A stretch of DNA of 64,000 nucleotides, from positions 607,130 to 671,129 of the forward strand of contig NZ_BAVZ01000001.1 in NCBI RefSeq assembly GCF_000576305.1. Reading direction: 5' to 3'. This DNA is from Paenibacillus pini JCM 16418. Its GTDB lineage: Bacteria > Bacillota > Bacilli > Paenibacillales > Paenibacillaceae. A program made the translations under genes and the position numbers. Shown here piece after piece: positions 17,642-26,655 of the stretch (positions within the stretch are counted from its first letter, which is position 1; each line of letters opens with the position of its first letter). Under the pieces are notes generated by a model. The model was not told the origin of the DNA and made no database searches. It saw only the letters and a list, made by a program, of their open reading frames with translations.

Positions 17642-17953
17642 TTATGCTTGGGTTAACAGTTGAAATCGCTCTAACTGGTCCCACACCTGTTCTTGCCGCA
17701 ATATTTCAATTTGTTTAGGCCCGATGAGATCGAAATGAGGAAAAGGTGAACGGTTATGAATATACTGAGGCGGCAAGTCATGAGCAATACACCACGCAGT
17801 TAGACGAGCTAAGTCCGAACATCCTACCTTGGTTACTGTTTTCATTCCTGGAAACCTCTTATCCAGCCAGTAATGCGTCAAATAGGCAATTTCACCCCGA
17901 TTAACGGCTTCTTTCCACATATTCAGTTCATTGCGATGTATTCCAAAGGCCAT
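17642..17953 (-). CDS. Conserved hypothetical protein, YneQ-like
   Basis: 103 residues rich in aromatic and charged residues. From memory it resembles B. subtilis YneQ (MAFGI start, YLTHYWLDKRFPG, FPHFDLIGP), but I cannot verify this. There is no membrane segment, and no catalytic motif is obvious. Ribosome site GGGGATG is weak. It lies 25 bases downstream of the XRE regulator on the same strand and could be co-transcribed. Function unknown. Confidence 0.72.
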   Translation of the reverse strand: MAFGIHRNELNMWKEAVNRGEIAYLTHYWLDKRFPGMKTVTKVGCSDLARLTAWCIAHDLPPQYIHNRSPFPHFDLIGPKQIEILRQEQVWDQLERFQLLTQA

Positions 17954-17978
17954 ATCTGTTCATCCCCAATTATGATGG

Positions 17979-18836
17979 TTATAGGGCCGAAGGGCCTGAG
18001 CGGTCCATCAACCGAGTTAGTTTACTTTCAGTGGAGGATTCAGGAGCAGGTGTGTATATGCTGCATCTTAAATCCGAGCTTCCTTGCACTTGCAGGGATG
18101 TAAGGTCAAACAGCATTTTGCCAACCTTGGCATGTCTGAATTCAATTAAAACTTCCGGTGCTGAGCTGACCTGGCTTTGCTGCCACAGAGCTGAGAAGCG
18201 CGGATCTGCAGCTTCCATTTGTTTCACAAAGGTATCATACCATTCATCTTCTACATATTGACCATAGTAAGCCCTGAAGATAGACAGAAATCCCATGACA
18301 AAATGCTCCCAATTGACAGCAAGCCGATTGAATTCTTTACGTGTAAACAACAGCTGGATCATATTTCGATCTTCGACTGGAATCTCCTTAAAATTCAAAA
18401 ACACATGTGAAGCAGCTTCATTCCATCCAACAATCTGGCAGTGACGATCTGAAATGATGGTAGGACAAAAGCGCAGCTCATCCAATATTTTTTGCAATGA
18501 AGGACTGATTTGGGCTTGGGGTTGTTCCATTAAGCTTACACCTGCACTGCTTGTCTCCATCGCTAGTGAAAATAAATATTTACGCTCATCCCCTGTTAAT
18601 TGGAGCGCAGACGCAATGCAGTCAAGAACAGAAGAGGACACTTTGATGTCCCGTCCCTGTTCCAGCCAAGTGTACCACGTGCTACTAACGCCAGCTAGCT
18701 GTGCTACCTCTTCTCTACGCAGTCCGGGTGTTCTTCGGCGTGATCCCTGTGGCAAACCAGCAGCTTGAGGCTGAATTTTAGCTCTTTGCAACTTTAAAAA
18801 GGTAGATAATGCTTTTAATCTGGCCTCATGATTCAT
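17979..18836 (-). CDS. XRE-family regulator with MmyB-type ligand-binding domain
   Basis: 285 residues. An N-terminal helix-turn-helix spans about residues 30-85 with the hallmark GSRRRTPGLRREEVAQLAGVS and TWYTWLEQGRDI. A C-terminal domain of about 170 residues fits the MmyB-like ligand-binding fold, which in structures binds a fatty acid. The gene is divergent from an orphan fabF, and four TAGGATA repeats plus a minus-strand promoter (TTACAA-17-TATAAT, 18910-18882) lie between them. Inferred role: lipid-responsive control of the neighbouring fabF. Confidence 0.88.
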   Translation of the reverse strand: MNHEARLKALSTFLKLQRAKIQPQAAGLPQGSRRRTPGLRREEVAQLAGVSSTWYTWLEQGRDIKVSSSVLDCIASALQLTGDERKYLFSLAMETSSAGVSLMEQPQAQISPSLQKILDELRFCPTIISDRHCQIVGWNEAASHVFLNFKEIPVEDRNMIQLLFTRKEFNRLAVNWEHFVMGFLSIFRAYYGQYVEDEWYDTFVKQMEAADPRFSALWQQSQVSSAPEVLIEFRHAKVGKMLFDLTSLQVQGSSDLRCSIYTPAPESSTESKLTRLMDRSGPSAL

Positions 18837-18859
18837 GCCTTATATTAAACTCCTTCCGG

Positions 18860-18917
18860 TAGGATACATAGGATAGTATTAATTATACTAGGATAAACAA
18901 CAACTTGTAATAGGATA
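18860..18917. promoter_or_regulatory. Divergent control region with four TAGGATA repeats
   Basis: TAGGATA occurs at 18860, 18869, 18889 and 18911, all in the same orientation. A minus-strand promoter (TTACAA 18910-18905, 17-base spacer, TATAAT 18887-18882) is interwoven with the repeats. They are candidate operators for the XRE regulator. Confidence 0.6.
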
Positions 18918-18966
18918 AAGAATGTGGAAAGATCATACCATACTTATTTTAGAAGGAGGAACTGTA

Positions 18967-20223
18967 ATGATGGAAAGAGTGGTTATAACAGGATTAGGTC
19001 TAGTTTCTCCTTTGGGTAACGAGGTTGATACCTTCTGGAAAGCACTTATTAAAGGGGAATCTGGCATAACTAATATTGATACTTTTGATACGAATGGATA
19101 TAAAGCCAAAATTGGTGGTATTGTACGTGATTTTGATGCGGAGGCACGTTTTGGTCGAAAAGAAACTCGGCGTATGGATAGATTCTGCCAATTTGCTGTT
19201 GCCGCTGCAGAGGATGCGATGCGTGATTCAGCACTTGATCTAGCGCAACTTAATTTAGAACGAACAGGCGTGTATGTGGGATCGGGTATTGGCGGCATAC
19301 AAACCTTGATGCAGCAAAAGGATATGCTAAATACCAGAGGTCCAGAGCGGGTAAGTCCACTGCTTGTACCTATGATGATTTCGAATATGGCCGCTGCCAT
19401 GATCAGTATTCGCTTTGGTGCAACAGGTCCAGCGATGTCACCCGTTACGGCATGTTCCATAGGAAATACGGCAATTGGGGAAGCATTCAGGCTAATCCGT
19501 GCAGGTGGTGCAGACGTTGTCATTGCCGGCGGTGCAGAGGCGGCGGTAACTGAAATCGCGATGGCTAGTTTCGGCAATGCTACTGCGCTCTCTACTCGTA
19601 ATGATGACCCAACAGGAGCGAGCCGTCCATTCGATGCAGGGCGGGATGGATTCGTTATGGCTGAGGGAGCAGGAATTCTTATCCTTGAATCTTTGACCCA
19701 CGCCAAAGCAAGAAATGCACGTATATACGCTGAGGTCACTGGATATGGTGCTTCATCGGATGCTTATCATATGGTCGCTACACATCCTCAAGGAACGGGA
19801 GCTTATCAGGCTATGAAGCTAGCATTAAATGAAGCAGGGGTAAAGCCAGAGGATGTGGATGTAATTAGCGCCCATGCAACAAGTACTGAAGTAGGAGACA
19901 GATCCGAAACGGAAGCTATTAAAAGGTTATTCGGAGACATGGCCTACCAGATCCCAGTAACAGCTAATAAATCGATGTTAGGACATATGCTTGGCGCTGC
20001 CGGAGGCGTGGAAGCCATTGCGCTGATTAAATCACTGCAGACGGGAATTATTCCACCGACCATTAATCAGGAGCAGAAGGATGCTGTCTGTGATCTTGAT
20101 TATGTACCTAATCATGCACGCCATGTGAACATGCAGATTGGGATGTCTAATTCATTTGGTTTTGGTGGACATAATGCGGTTATTGTGATTCAAAAGTATG
20201 AAGTAGACTCATTTTCGTATTGA
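18967..20223 (+). CDS. Beta-ketoacyl-ACP synthase II paralog (orphan FabF)
   Basis: 418 residues, normal KAS II length. The catalytic triad is visible: Cys in VTACSIGNTAIG, His in AHATSTEVGD and His in GHMLGAAGG. The usual motifs read CATG and HGTST, so CSIG and HATST are local variants. [10 protein letters not shown] closes the domain. AAGGAGG is 7 bases before the ATG at 18967. It is a second copy beside the fapR-cluster fabF at 39710 but stands alone, divergent from an XRE regulator. It probably extends acyl chains under special conditions or for a special product. Confidence 0.92.
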   Translation: MMERVVITGLGLVSPLGNEVDTFWKALIKGESGITNIDTFDTNGYKAKIGGIVRDFDAEARFGRKETRRMDRFCQFAVAAAEDAMRDSALDLAQLNLERTGVYVGSGIGGIQTLMQQKDMLNTRGPERVSPLLVPMMISNMAAAMISIRFGATGPAMSPVTACSIGNTAIGEAFRLIRAGGADVVIAGGAEAAVTEIAMASFGNATALSTRNDDPTGASRPFDAGRDGFVMAEGAGILILESLTHAKARNARIYAEVTGYGASSDAYHMVATHPQGTGAYQAMKLALNEAGVKPEDVDVISAHATSTEVGDRSETEAIKRLFGDMAYQIPVTANKSMLGHMLGAAGGVEAIALIKSLQTGIIPPTINQEQKDAVCDLDYVPNHARHVNMQIGMSNSFGFGGHNAVIVIQKYEVDSFSY

Positions 20224-20323
20224 TTTTAACGGCAATTTACCTTTTTTTGGTTGGTATTTATGGGATCATTTACCTTAATATGTTATGATTACTGTAGTAC
20301 TGCAAAGATGAGAGGTGTGTTAA

Positions 20324-20782
20324 ATGGCCGTTAAAATATGCCGGAAATGTGGTGACTCGAATCTAGAGTTTGCCTCACGATGTGTCGTTTGTGGTAACTC
20401 ATTAAAAGATGTAAAGGTAGTAGGTATTCATAACTCATATAAAAGTGCTAGAAAAGTCAGTGCTCATTGTAAACATTGTGGAGAGACGCTCCAAACAGGC
20501 ACTAATAAATGCAAACACTGCGGTACATCTGTGCTACAACTTGTCATAACAAAACCGTATACTTCCCCTTCTAACCCATCCATATTTCATTTAGATGCTG
20601 TAGGGATTACTTTACTTATTGTATCGACGCTAATTTTCCCACCGGCTGGACTTGTAATAGGCGGATTAGCTCTTTTTAGTGACCAGCAAGACAAGCAGTA
20701 TTCGGGCAAAATGCTGATGCTTCTAGGGATATTCTTGAGCATACTTGAATTCGGTCTGTTCTATATTCGTTTATTCCTCTGA
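20324..20782 (+). CDS. Zinc-ribbon membrane protein
   Basis: 152 residues. Two zinc ribbons at the N-terminus: C-x2-C...C-x2-C at about residues 6-24 (CRKCG, CVVCG), and again at about 47-65 (CKHCG, CKHCG). Two hydrophobic segments follow at about 90-118 and 128-152. This is the bacterial zinc-ribbon/DUF layout with cytoplasmic ribbons tethered to the membrane. AGAGGTGTG precedes the ATG. Function unknown; the neighbours give no hint. Confidence 0.75.
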   Translation: MAVKICRKCGDSNLEFASRCVVCGNSLKDVKVVGIHNSYKSARKVSAHCKHCGETLQTGTNKCKHCGTSVLQLVITKPYTSPSNPSIFHLDAVGITLLIVSTLIFPPAGLVIGGLALFSDQQDKQYSGKMLMLLGIFLSILEFGLFYIRLFL

Positions 20783-20874
20783 CTTTGTACTTCATTATTT
20801 TACAATGATGGATTTGGATTTCACTTCATGTGGGTATATCTAAAATAGACAATCTACTTTGAGGAGGTCCAACA

Positions 20875-21594
20875 ATGGATCAGAATGAACAATTTGAAGC
20901 AGCTAGACAATCGGAAGCTGACTATCATCAACAATTTTATGAAGACAATGAGATTTTTGAAGAGGGAACTTGGATGGCAGAACCCGGACCTGTGGTCATG
21001 GAAATGTTAGAACGTCTGCTTCTTCATAAAGACGAGCTTCAGGTACTGGATTTGGGATGTGGTGTTGGGCGGAATACAATTCCGGTGGCTGAACGTCTAA
21101 AGGGAACCTTAAGCCGCGTTAAGGGTGTTGACCTGCTTGATGATGCCGTAGAAATGTTACGTAATAATGCTAAGGAATTCGGAGTAGAGCATTTAGTTGA
21201 AGCTGAAGCTGCTGATGTGGAGAACTATCCGATTCCTGAGGATGCTTATGATTTCATTATTGCTTGTTCATGTCTCGAGCATACGTCTTCTAAGGAAGCC
21301 GTTGAGCAAGAGCTGGATACGATGAAGGCTGGAACAAAAATGGGTGGGATTCACTGTATCACCATGAGTACAGATGTGGAAGAATTTGATCGAGATACCG
21401 GAGATAGTACTCCCGGGTTGATTGAATTAAACCAGAAATCTGAGGAAGCACTCGCGATGCTGGATCGAAAGTATGAAGACTGGAAAGTGTTAATTAAAAA
21501 TACAGATGCGCAAAGTATTGAGGAAGTTAAAGACGAGCGTAATATCGATTTCCGGTGCAACTTAATTACGTATGTAGCGCAGAAAATTCAGTAA
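20875..21594 (+). CDS. Class I SAM-dependent methyltransferase
   Basis: 239 residues. The SAM-binding motif I is VLDLGCGVGRNTIPVAE (about 57-73), with the acidic end of strand 2 in VKGVDLLDD, and motif IV-like DFIIACSCLEHTSS near 124-137. Tyr/Asp-rich N-terminus (ADYHQQFYEDNEIFEEGTWM). GAGGAGG lies 7 bases before the ATG. The substrate cannot be told; a small-molecule or tellurite-resistance (TehB-like) methyltransferase would fit. Confidence 0.85.
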   Translation: MDQNEQFEAARQSEADYHQQFYEDNEIFEEGTWMAEPGPVVMEMLERLLLHKDELQVLDLGCGVGRNTIPVAERLKGTLSRVKGVDLLDDAVEMLRNNAKEFGVEHLVEAEAADVENYPIPEDAYDFIIACSCLEHTSSKEAVEQELDTMKAGTKMGGIHCITMSTDVEEFDRDTGDSTPGLIELNQKSEEALAMLDRKYEDWKVLIKNTDAQSIEEVKDERNIDFRCNLITYVAQKIQ

Positions 21595-21686
21595 GGAAAT
21601 GATATGAGCCGCTTGAAATTATCTGCTTAAACAGGTACAGTTACGAAACGGTATATACCGTGGAAGAACATATTTGGAGGTAACTT

Positions 21687-22127
21687 ATGCTACTCAACAT
21701 TAAAGCCTACATACGTAAACCTGAAGTAGCGGAACTGATTTCATATACGGTATTTCCGGATGATCAGTCTGTTGAAAAGGCGATTTCGCAATATGAGAAC
21801 CAAGACAATATGCAGTTATATGGCTTTGAAGATCAAGAACTGCTTATCGGCTTGATCGGTTTCGAACGCTCAGAAGATAGCTTAATCATTCACCATATTG
21901 CTGTCATTCCCGAGAATCGTGGAATTGGCTATGGTAGAGGGATGATTCTAGAGCTGATGACGGATCAGAAACCTCTGCGGGTCATCGCCGAAACGGATGA
22001 AGAATCCGTACAGTTTTACCGCAACATTGGTTTTGAAGTACAAAGCTTGGGCGAGCTTTTCCCAGGTGTCGAACGATTCCGTTGTGTATATGAGATTGAA
22101 GACGAGAACAACATCGATAACGCTTAG
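21687..22127 (+). CDS. GNAT family N-acetyltransferase
   Basis: 146 residues, a single GNAT domain. IIHHIAVIPENRGIGYGRGMI holds the acetyl-CoA pyrophosphate loop (R-G-I-G-Y-G) near residues 80-87, and DEESVQFYRNIGFEV is the final helix-strand pair. GGAGG lies 6 bases before the ATG. It is close behind the methyltransferase (92 bases) and may be co-transcribed. Substrate unknown. Confidence 0.87.
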   Translation: MLLNIKAYIRKPEVAELISYTVFPDDQSVEKAISQYENQDNMQLYGFEDQELLIGLIGFERSEDSLIIHHIAVIPENRGIGYGRGMILELMTDQKPLRVIAETDEESVQFYRNIGFEVQSLGELFPGVERFRCVYEIEDENNIDNA

Positions 22128-22227
22128 TCAGAGCAGTGGTAGGCACCTATGGGGTCTCCCTGAAATGAAGCATTGCATAGAGGCTTAATTAGAAGAGCCG
22201 ATGGTTAGTCGAATAAACGTATGACCT

Positions 22228-22260
22228 GAGTCCCGTATATGCATATACGGGGCTCTATTT
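22228..22260 (+). terminator. Probable terminator
   Basis: GAGtCCCGTATAT and ATATACGGGgCTC pair around GC with one mismatch, followed by TATTTG. The weak U-tract lowers confidence. Confidence 0.6.
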
Positions 22261-22397
22261 GTTATGTACATATGGGTGTAGGTCTACCGTTTTTTATAAT
22301 ATAAGTAAGAAATCTCGTTCTTTGTCCGGTTTCACACTGGATAGAAGATTCATATACTGTTGTATCTAGGTTAGTAGTATGAAGGAGGTTGAACACT

Positions 22398-23030
22398 GTG
22401 GTCTACCCATATACGGCGATCGGTGATTCGTTGACAGTCGGTTTTGGGGCCATGCCGGGTAATGGTTTCGCACCAGTATACCGCGGGATGGTGGAGCGGC
22501 ATGTGAAGTCGTTTGTCGCCTATGAGAATCTAGGTATAAACGGGCTGACCTCATCGAGACTCTATGAGCATGTCAGCTCCAATCCGATGGTTCGCCAATC
22601 ATTGCAACAAGCTCAAATCATAACTATATCCATTGGAGGTAATGATTTGATTCGCGCTGCTAGAACCGCTCCCGGTACAAATCTATATCCGCATTTTAAT
22701 AAGGCGCTTTCAGAGTGCAAGAATAATTTTGCGGGTATTATGAAAAATATTTATCAATTGAAGGCTAGAACCAATCAGCCGTATATTATTCGCGCTATTG
22801 GTCTATATAATCCATATCCTCAGGTGGAGGAAGCAACCTACTGGGTACAGCAGTATAACCAGTATCTAGATGGGTTCTATAGCAATAATTTTGCGACAGC
22901 CCAAATATTTTCGGCCTTTGCTGGAAGGGAAAGAGCATTATTATCGATTGACCATATTCATCCGAATGGAAAAGGTTATCGTGTCATTGCGGATCAACTT
23001 AACCGCTTAGGTTATCGTCCACTTTCTTAA
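22398..23030 (+). CDS. SGNH/GDSL-family hydrolase
   Basis: 210 residues. The nucleophile Ser lies in block I, AIGDSLTVGFG (about 7-17); GGND is block III (about 79-82), and DHIHPNGKGY supplies the catalytic Asp/His pair near the end. The GTG at 22398 has AAGGAGG 9 bases upstream, whereas the TTG at 22389 touches that site. Esterase or lipase on an acyl or acetyl group; no signal peptide, so it acts inside the cell. Confidence 0.88.
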   Translation: MVYPYTAIGDSLTVGFGAMPGNGFAPVYRGMVERHVKSFVAYENLGINGLTSSRLYEHVSSNPMVRQSLQQAQIITISIGGNDLIRAARTAPGTNLYPHFNKALSECKNNFAGIMKNIYQLKARTNQPYIIRAIGLYNPYPQVEEATYWVQQYNQYLDGFYSNNFATAQIFSAFAGRERALLSIDHIHPNGKGYRVIADQLNRLGYRPLS

Positions 23031-23063
23031 TTTTGAAAATGGCGTATAAAGATAAAGATTAAA

Positions 23064-23096
23064 AAGCCAGACCATTATAGGTCCGGCTTATTTTTT
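23064..23096 (+). terminator. Terminator of the SGNH hydrolase gene
   Basis: Ten-base arms (23064-23073 and 23080-23089) with one mismatch enclose ATTATA and are followed by a T-run. Confidence 0.8.
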
Positions 23097-23135
23097 TAGT
23101 GAAAGTTTCGTTTCAATCTTCAATTTATCAAGAAG

Positions 23136-23807
23136 CTACTTCATCTTATTGATCATGCTACGTACGGCCCATTTCCGTTCTTGGCGCTTCTTATACTTAG
23201 GTAACGAACGATAATTATCAATTGAATCCTGAAAAGCAGCCTTAGATTCACTTGCTCGACCAAGTGATTTATACATCAATCCAAGCAAGTAATACCCTTC
23301 ACTGGAAGAGGAATGAATTTCTTGAAATTGATGTACATAATTCATTGCTTTATCTTGGTCCAGTGACTTATATACTTCTGCTAATCTCAGATAAGGCTGT
23401 CCATATTTTACGCGTTGGTTAATGCTGAGACCTTGAAGTATGTATTGTTCTCCCTTGTCGGTATTCCCTAATCTTAAATGAACCGTTCCGAGGTCATCCC
23501 AAAATTCTGCGGATTGTTCAAACCGTGATTGAATGGATTCAAGTAATCCCAAAGCTTCTTGATATTGCTTACGTTCCATAAGTAGACGAGCTAATTCATA
23601 CTTCGAAGACACATCGTTTGGACTCATAGCAATATGTGAGCGCAATTTTGATATTTTACCCATCCGTTTAAAAGGTTTCGTTATGCTTGGAAAGATACCC
23701 ACATAGCGGCGATCCAAGAAATAAACAATGACAAGTAGAATAAATATAGCCAGAAAGGGATTGCCTACAAGTCTCCAAAGTAATAAAAAACCAAAAATTT
23801 TAATCAT
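23136..23807 (-). CDS. Membrane-anchored TPR protein
   Basis: 223 residues. One or two hydrophobic segments at residues 4-32 (FGFLLLWRLV, FLAIFILLVIVYFL) are followed by a basic linker and TPR-like helix pairs from about 65 to 200. The repeats include SKYELARLLMERKQYQEALGLL, EFWDDLGTVHLRLGNTDKG and GYYLLGLMYKSLGRASESK. This is a scaffold for protein contacts on the cytoplasmic side of the membrane. AAGGAGG is well placed before the ATG. The gene is alone. The partner is unknown. Confidence 0.83.
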   Translation of the reverse strand: MIKIFGFLLLWRLVGNPFLAIFILLVIVYFLDRRYVGIFPSITKPFKRMGKISKLRSHIAMSPNDVSSKYELARLLMERKQYQEALGLLESIQSRFEQSAEFWDDLGTVHLRLGNTDKGEQYILQGLSINQRVKYGQPYLRLAEVYKSLDQDKAMNYVHQFQEIHSSSSEGYYLLGLMYKSLGRASESKAAFQDSIDNYRSLPKYKKRQERKWAVRSMINKMK

Positions 23808-24020
23808 AAACGTCCTCCTTGATCATGTACCTACCAACAGTAAAAATAATCAATTTATTATATCATATGGAGATTTTGTCTTGTATGGGTAAATTATAAA
23901 TATTAACTTTTATGTTAATTTCGGTAATTAGAGGATCTATATGGGTAGGTATCAAGCTAGCTTTTATTCATCGATTAGGGATATGATATGTTCAGTTTTA
24001 TACATAAGGAGGGACTTGTG

Positions 24021-24611
24021 ATGAGCGAACGTTTGCAGCAACAGATCGAGTTTATCCGCGAGGTGGACAAGCTGAAATCCGTGCTTCGCCAATCTTATAT
24101 TATGGATCAAACACGCCGTGAGAATGACGCCGAGCATACATGGCATATTACGCTAATGGCTTGGGTGTTGCAGGAGTATATTGAACCGAGTGAAGTAAAT
24201 TTAATTCGTGTTATGAAAATGTTACTTGTGCATGACCTCGTGGAAATTGACGCAGGCGATACATTCGCTTACGACGAGAAGGGTCATGAAGATAAATTTG
24301 AAAGAGAGCAGGCGGCAGCTAAACGAATTTTTGGTTTACTACCTAAAGAACAACGGGATGAAATGATGTTACTCTGGCTGGAGTTTGAAGAAAGAGAAAC
24401 GATAGAAGCACTTTATGCAGCTTCAATGGACCGAATTCAGCCGATTCTCCATAATTACTACACGCAAGGACGCTCATGGAAAGCACATGATGTCCGTTCT
24501 ACTCAGGTACTGGCAAGGATTCAATTTCTACGTAAGGATATGCCTAAGCTCTATGAACACATAGAAAAACTTATGGCTGATGCCGTACGGCAAGGGTATA
24601 TACGCTCATAA
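24021..24611 (+). CDS. HD-domain phosphohydrolase (YfbR/HDDC2-like)
   Basis: 196 residues from the ATG at 24021 (AAGGAGGG 7 bases upstream; the ATG at 23988 has no site). H in DAEHTWH, HD in LLVHDLVEIDAGD and a late Asp in ASMDRIQPIL give the H...HD...D metal-binding set of the HD superfamily. Family members cleave nucleotide 5'-monophosphates or other phosphoesters. It sits 61 bases before a second SGNH hydrolase and may share its transcript. Confidence 0.88.
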   Translation: MSERLQQQIEFIREVDKLKSVLRQSYIMDQTRRENDAEHTWHITLMAWVLQEYIEPSEVNLIRVMKMLLVHDLVEIDAGDTFAYDEKGHEDKFEREQAAAKRIFGLLPKEQRDEMMLLWLEFEERETIEALYAASMDRIQPILHNYYTQGRSWKAHDVRSTQVLARIQFLRKDMPKLYEHIEKLMADAVRQGYIRS

Positions 24612-24672
24612 TCATCCTTTGTGCTAGAATAATATTACTTTTATGGTGAACTTACGAAAAGGAGTGCATGGG

Positions 24673-25326
24673 ATGAAGTTGAACACAAATGACACATTAT
24701 TATTTATTGGGGATTCAATTACGGATTGCGGGCGCAACCGTCCAGTAGGCGAAGGTGGATTCGGTCAGTTGGGTAACGGTTATGTTGCACAGGTCGATGC
24801 GCTACTCCATGCGGTGTATCCTGAGCGAAATATACGAATTTTGAATACTGGTATTAGCGGCAATACGGTCCGGGACTTGAAGCAGCGCTGGCAGGAAGAT
24901 GTACTCGATCTGAAACCGGATTGGCTGTCGATTATGATTGGCACGAATGATGTATGGCGTCAGTTTGATCAGCCGCTTAATCCAGCGTACCATGTATATC
25001 TAACGGAATATGAACAAACTTTGAAGGAACTCCTCGCCTTGACTCGTCCTTTGTTAAAAGGTCTCATTTTAATGACACCTTATTATTTAGAGCCGAACGA
25101 AGATGATCCCATGCGGGCAACGATGGATGTTTATCGCTCCGCGATGCGCAATATAGCAGATGAGTTTGATGCTATATTAGTGGATACACAAGCAGCTTTC
25201 GATGCAATTTCTGAGCATGTATACTTGTCCTCTCTAGCGATCGGTTGGGATCGCGTACACCCGGGTCAGCGGGGACATATGACGCTTGCTCGCGAATTTT
25301 TGAAGGCCATACAATTTGAATTGTAA
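24673..25326 (+). CDS. SGNH/GDSL-family hydrolase (second copy)
   Basis: 217 residues. Block I is LLFIGDSITDCGR (nucleophile Ser near residue 14), the Gly block is LNTGISGNTV, block III is IGTNDVW, and DRVHPGQRGH holds the catalytic Asp/His. This is a common Bacillales type of intracellular SGNH esterase, different from the copy at 22398. AAAAGGAG is 8 bases before the ATG at 24673. Substrate unknown. Confidence 0.9.
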   Translation: MKLNTNDTLLFIGDSITDCGRNRPVGEGGFGQLGNGYVAQVDALLHAVYPERNIRILNTGISGNTVRDLKQRWQEDVLDLKPDWLSIMIGTNDVWRQFDQPLNPAYHVYLTEYEQTLKELLALTRPLLKGLILMTPYYLEPNEDDPMRATMDVYRSAMRNIADEFDAILVDTQAAFDAISEHVYLSSLAIGWDRVHPGQRGHMTLAREFLKAIQFEL

Positions 25327-25414
25327 AAAATGATGTGTATACAAGTATGTATTTTCTGTGTTTGATATTGTGAAAATGATCTCTTTCACCGATAAATAGG
25401 TTGAGGTGATCATT

Positions 25415-25633
25415 TTGGCCAAGAAGGGACAGACTTTTTGCTCTTATAGTTGGGATATCAAGAAGAAAGCCGTTGAAATGCGTTTACAGGGTATGACCAA
25501 AAAAGAGGTAGCCGTTGCTTTGGAAATTGCAGACATAGGAAGGCTGAAGGTATGGATGCGTAAATACCGAGAGCAAGGGGATATCGGATTAATGGATCAA
25601 CGGGGACGTTCTAAAGAGAACTTGTCTTCTTAA
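25415..25633 (+). CDS. IS3/IS150-type OrfA-like HTH protein, probable remnant
   Basis: 72 residues from TTG at 25415 behind GAGGTGAT. The opening MAKKGQTFCSYSWDIKKKAVEM followed by TKKEVAVALEI and VWMRKYREQGDIGLMDQRGRS is the OrfA helix-turn-helix of IS150-type elements. The usual C-terminal leucine zipper and the OrfB integrase are absent: the frame stops at 25633 and a terminator follows. I see no terminal inverted repeats or target duplication. It is either an IS remnant or a domesticated DNA-binding protein. Confidence 0.6.
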   Translation: MAKKGQTFCSYSWDIKKKAVEMRLQGMTKKEVAVALEIADIGRLKVWMRKYREQGDIGLMDQRGRSKENLSS

Positions 25634-25665
25634 CACAGACTAGGACAGTTCCTAATAAACCTCGT

Positions 25666-25692
25666 AAGAAGCTCCGATGAGCTTCTTTTTTT
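25666..25692 (+). terminator. Rho-independent terminator
   Basis: AAGAAGCTC (25666-25674) and GAGCTTCTT (25679-25687) pair perfectly around CGAT and run into seven T. Confidence 0.9.
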
Positions 25693-25848
25693 GCGTTAAA
25701 CATTCTTTTACATATCGTGATGTTCGCATATTTTACAGGTTTGGCCATATTGTCTATACATTTTATGGAGTGGATAACATATGAATATATGGAACCAACG
25801 ATAGGATATAGATTTAGATCTGAATGGCTAACTAGGGAGGTGGTCTCA

Positions 25849-26655
25849 TTGCAGAGCCGCAGCGCTACCCATGCTAAGGGAGTCGATGTATCTCATTGGC
25901 AGGGTATTATTGATTGGAAGAAGGTTAAGGCAGCGGGATATTCTTTTGCTTTCATCAAAGCCTCTGAAGGACCTAAAATTGTGGATGACCGTTTCAAGGC
26001 CAATGTACAAGGAGCCAAAGCAGCAGGGGTCTTAGTAGGAGCTTACCATTTCACAAGAGCAGCGAAACCAGAGGATGTGCGAGCTGAGTTGGATCATTTT
26101 CTCCAAATGGTTGATACCGGAGGGGGATTTGATTCCCTCAAACTTCCTTGTGTATTGGATATGGAAACGAAGGAAGGCGGTTCCCGTAGCAATATTTCAG
26201 CAATTATTCGGGAATGGTCAACGCAGTTTAAACAGCGGACAGGCCGGAATCTTATGTTGTATACGTTTCCTAATTTTATAGACACTTCACTGGATAAGTC
26301 CCTTGGAGACATTCCCTTATGGTATGCCTATTACAGCAGCAGTGTACCTCCTAATAAAGGTGGATGGACTTCTTGGGAATTTATGCAGTACACGGATAAA
26401 GGCAAAGTAGCTGGAATTAGTGGAAATGTTGACTTAAATGAGTATAAAGGAAGCGAGGCGGAATTAATGGCGGCTGCTAATGGTTCGAATTCTAATCCTG
26501 AAGGCCAGGCACCTGCATGGAAAGAAGGCGGAAGACAGTGGCTTATAGACCACGCAGGAATTAGTAAAGACTGGAAAGCACAAGATCCGATTGATATTGG
26601 TACACTTGGAACGATTCTAGCGAAGTACGTTGATAAATCTTCAGATAAAAATTAA
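25849..26655 (+). CDS. GH25 lysozyme (N-acetylmuramidase)
   Basis: 268 residues from TTG at 25849, chosen for GGGAGG 8 bases upstream. GVDVSHWQGIIDW opens the GH25 barrel with the first catalytic-site Asp, AFIKASEG and VGAYHF follow, and CVLDMETKEGG carries the Asp/Glu pair. VDLNEYKGS is the C-terminal barrel end. A tail of about 55 residues (WKEGGRQWLIDHAGISKDW) is a recurrent add-on in Bacillales. The frame stays open upstream to 25717 and would add a hydrophobic N-terminus that could be a signal anchor, but without a ribosome site. Cuts peptidoglycan glycan strands. Confidence 0.9.
   Translation: MQSRSATHAKGVDVSHWQGIIDWKKVKAAGYSFAFIKASEGPKIVDDRFKANVQGAKAAGVLVGAYHFTRAAKPEDVRAELDHFLQMVDTGGGFDSLKLPCVLDMETKEGGSRSNISAIIREWSTQFKQRTGRNLMLYTFPNFIDTSLDKSLGDIPLWYAYYSSSVPPNKGGWTSWEFMQYTDKGKVAGISGNVDLNEYKGSEAELMAAANGSNSNPEGQAPAWKEGGRQWLIDHAGISKDWKAQDPIDIGTLGTILAKYVDKSSDKN

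Noticed and set aside
24802..25422. Minus-strand ORFs opposite the second SGNH hydrolase
   Set aside because: No ribosome site or known motif, and they shadow a well-supported gene.
25717..25848. Hydrophobic N-terminal extension of the GH25 lysozyme as a signal anchor
   Set aside because: The frame is open but lacks a ribosome site, whereas TTG 25849 has an ideal one. Secretion would then need another route, so this is left open rather than annotated.
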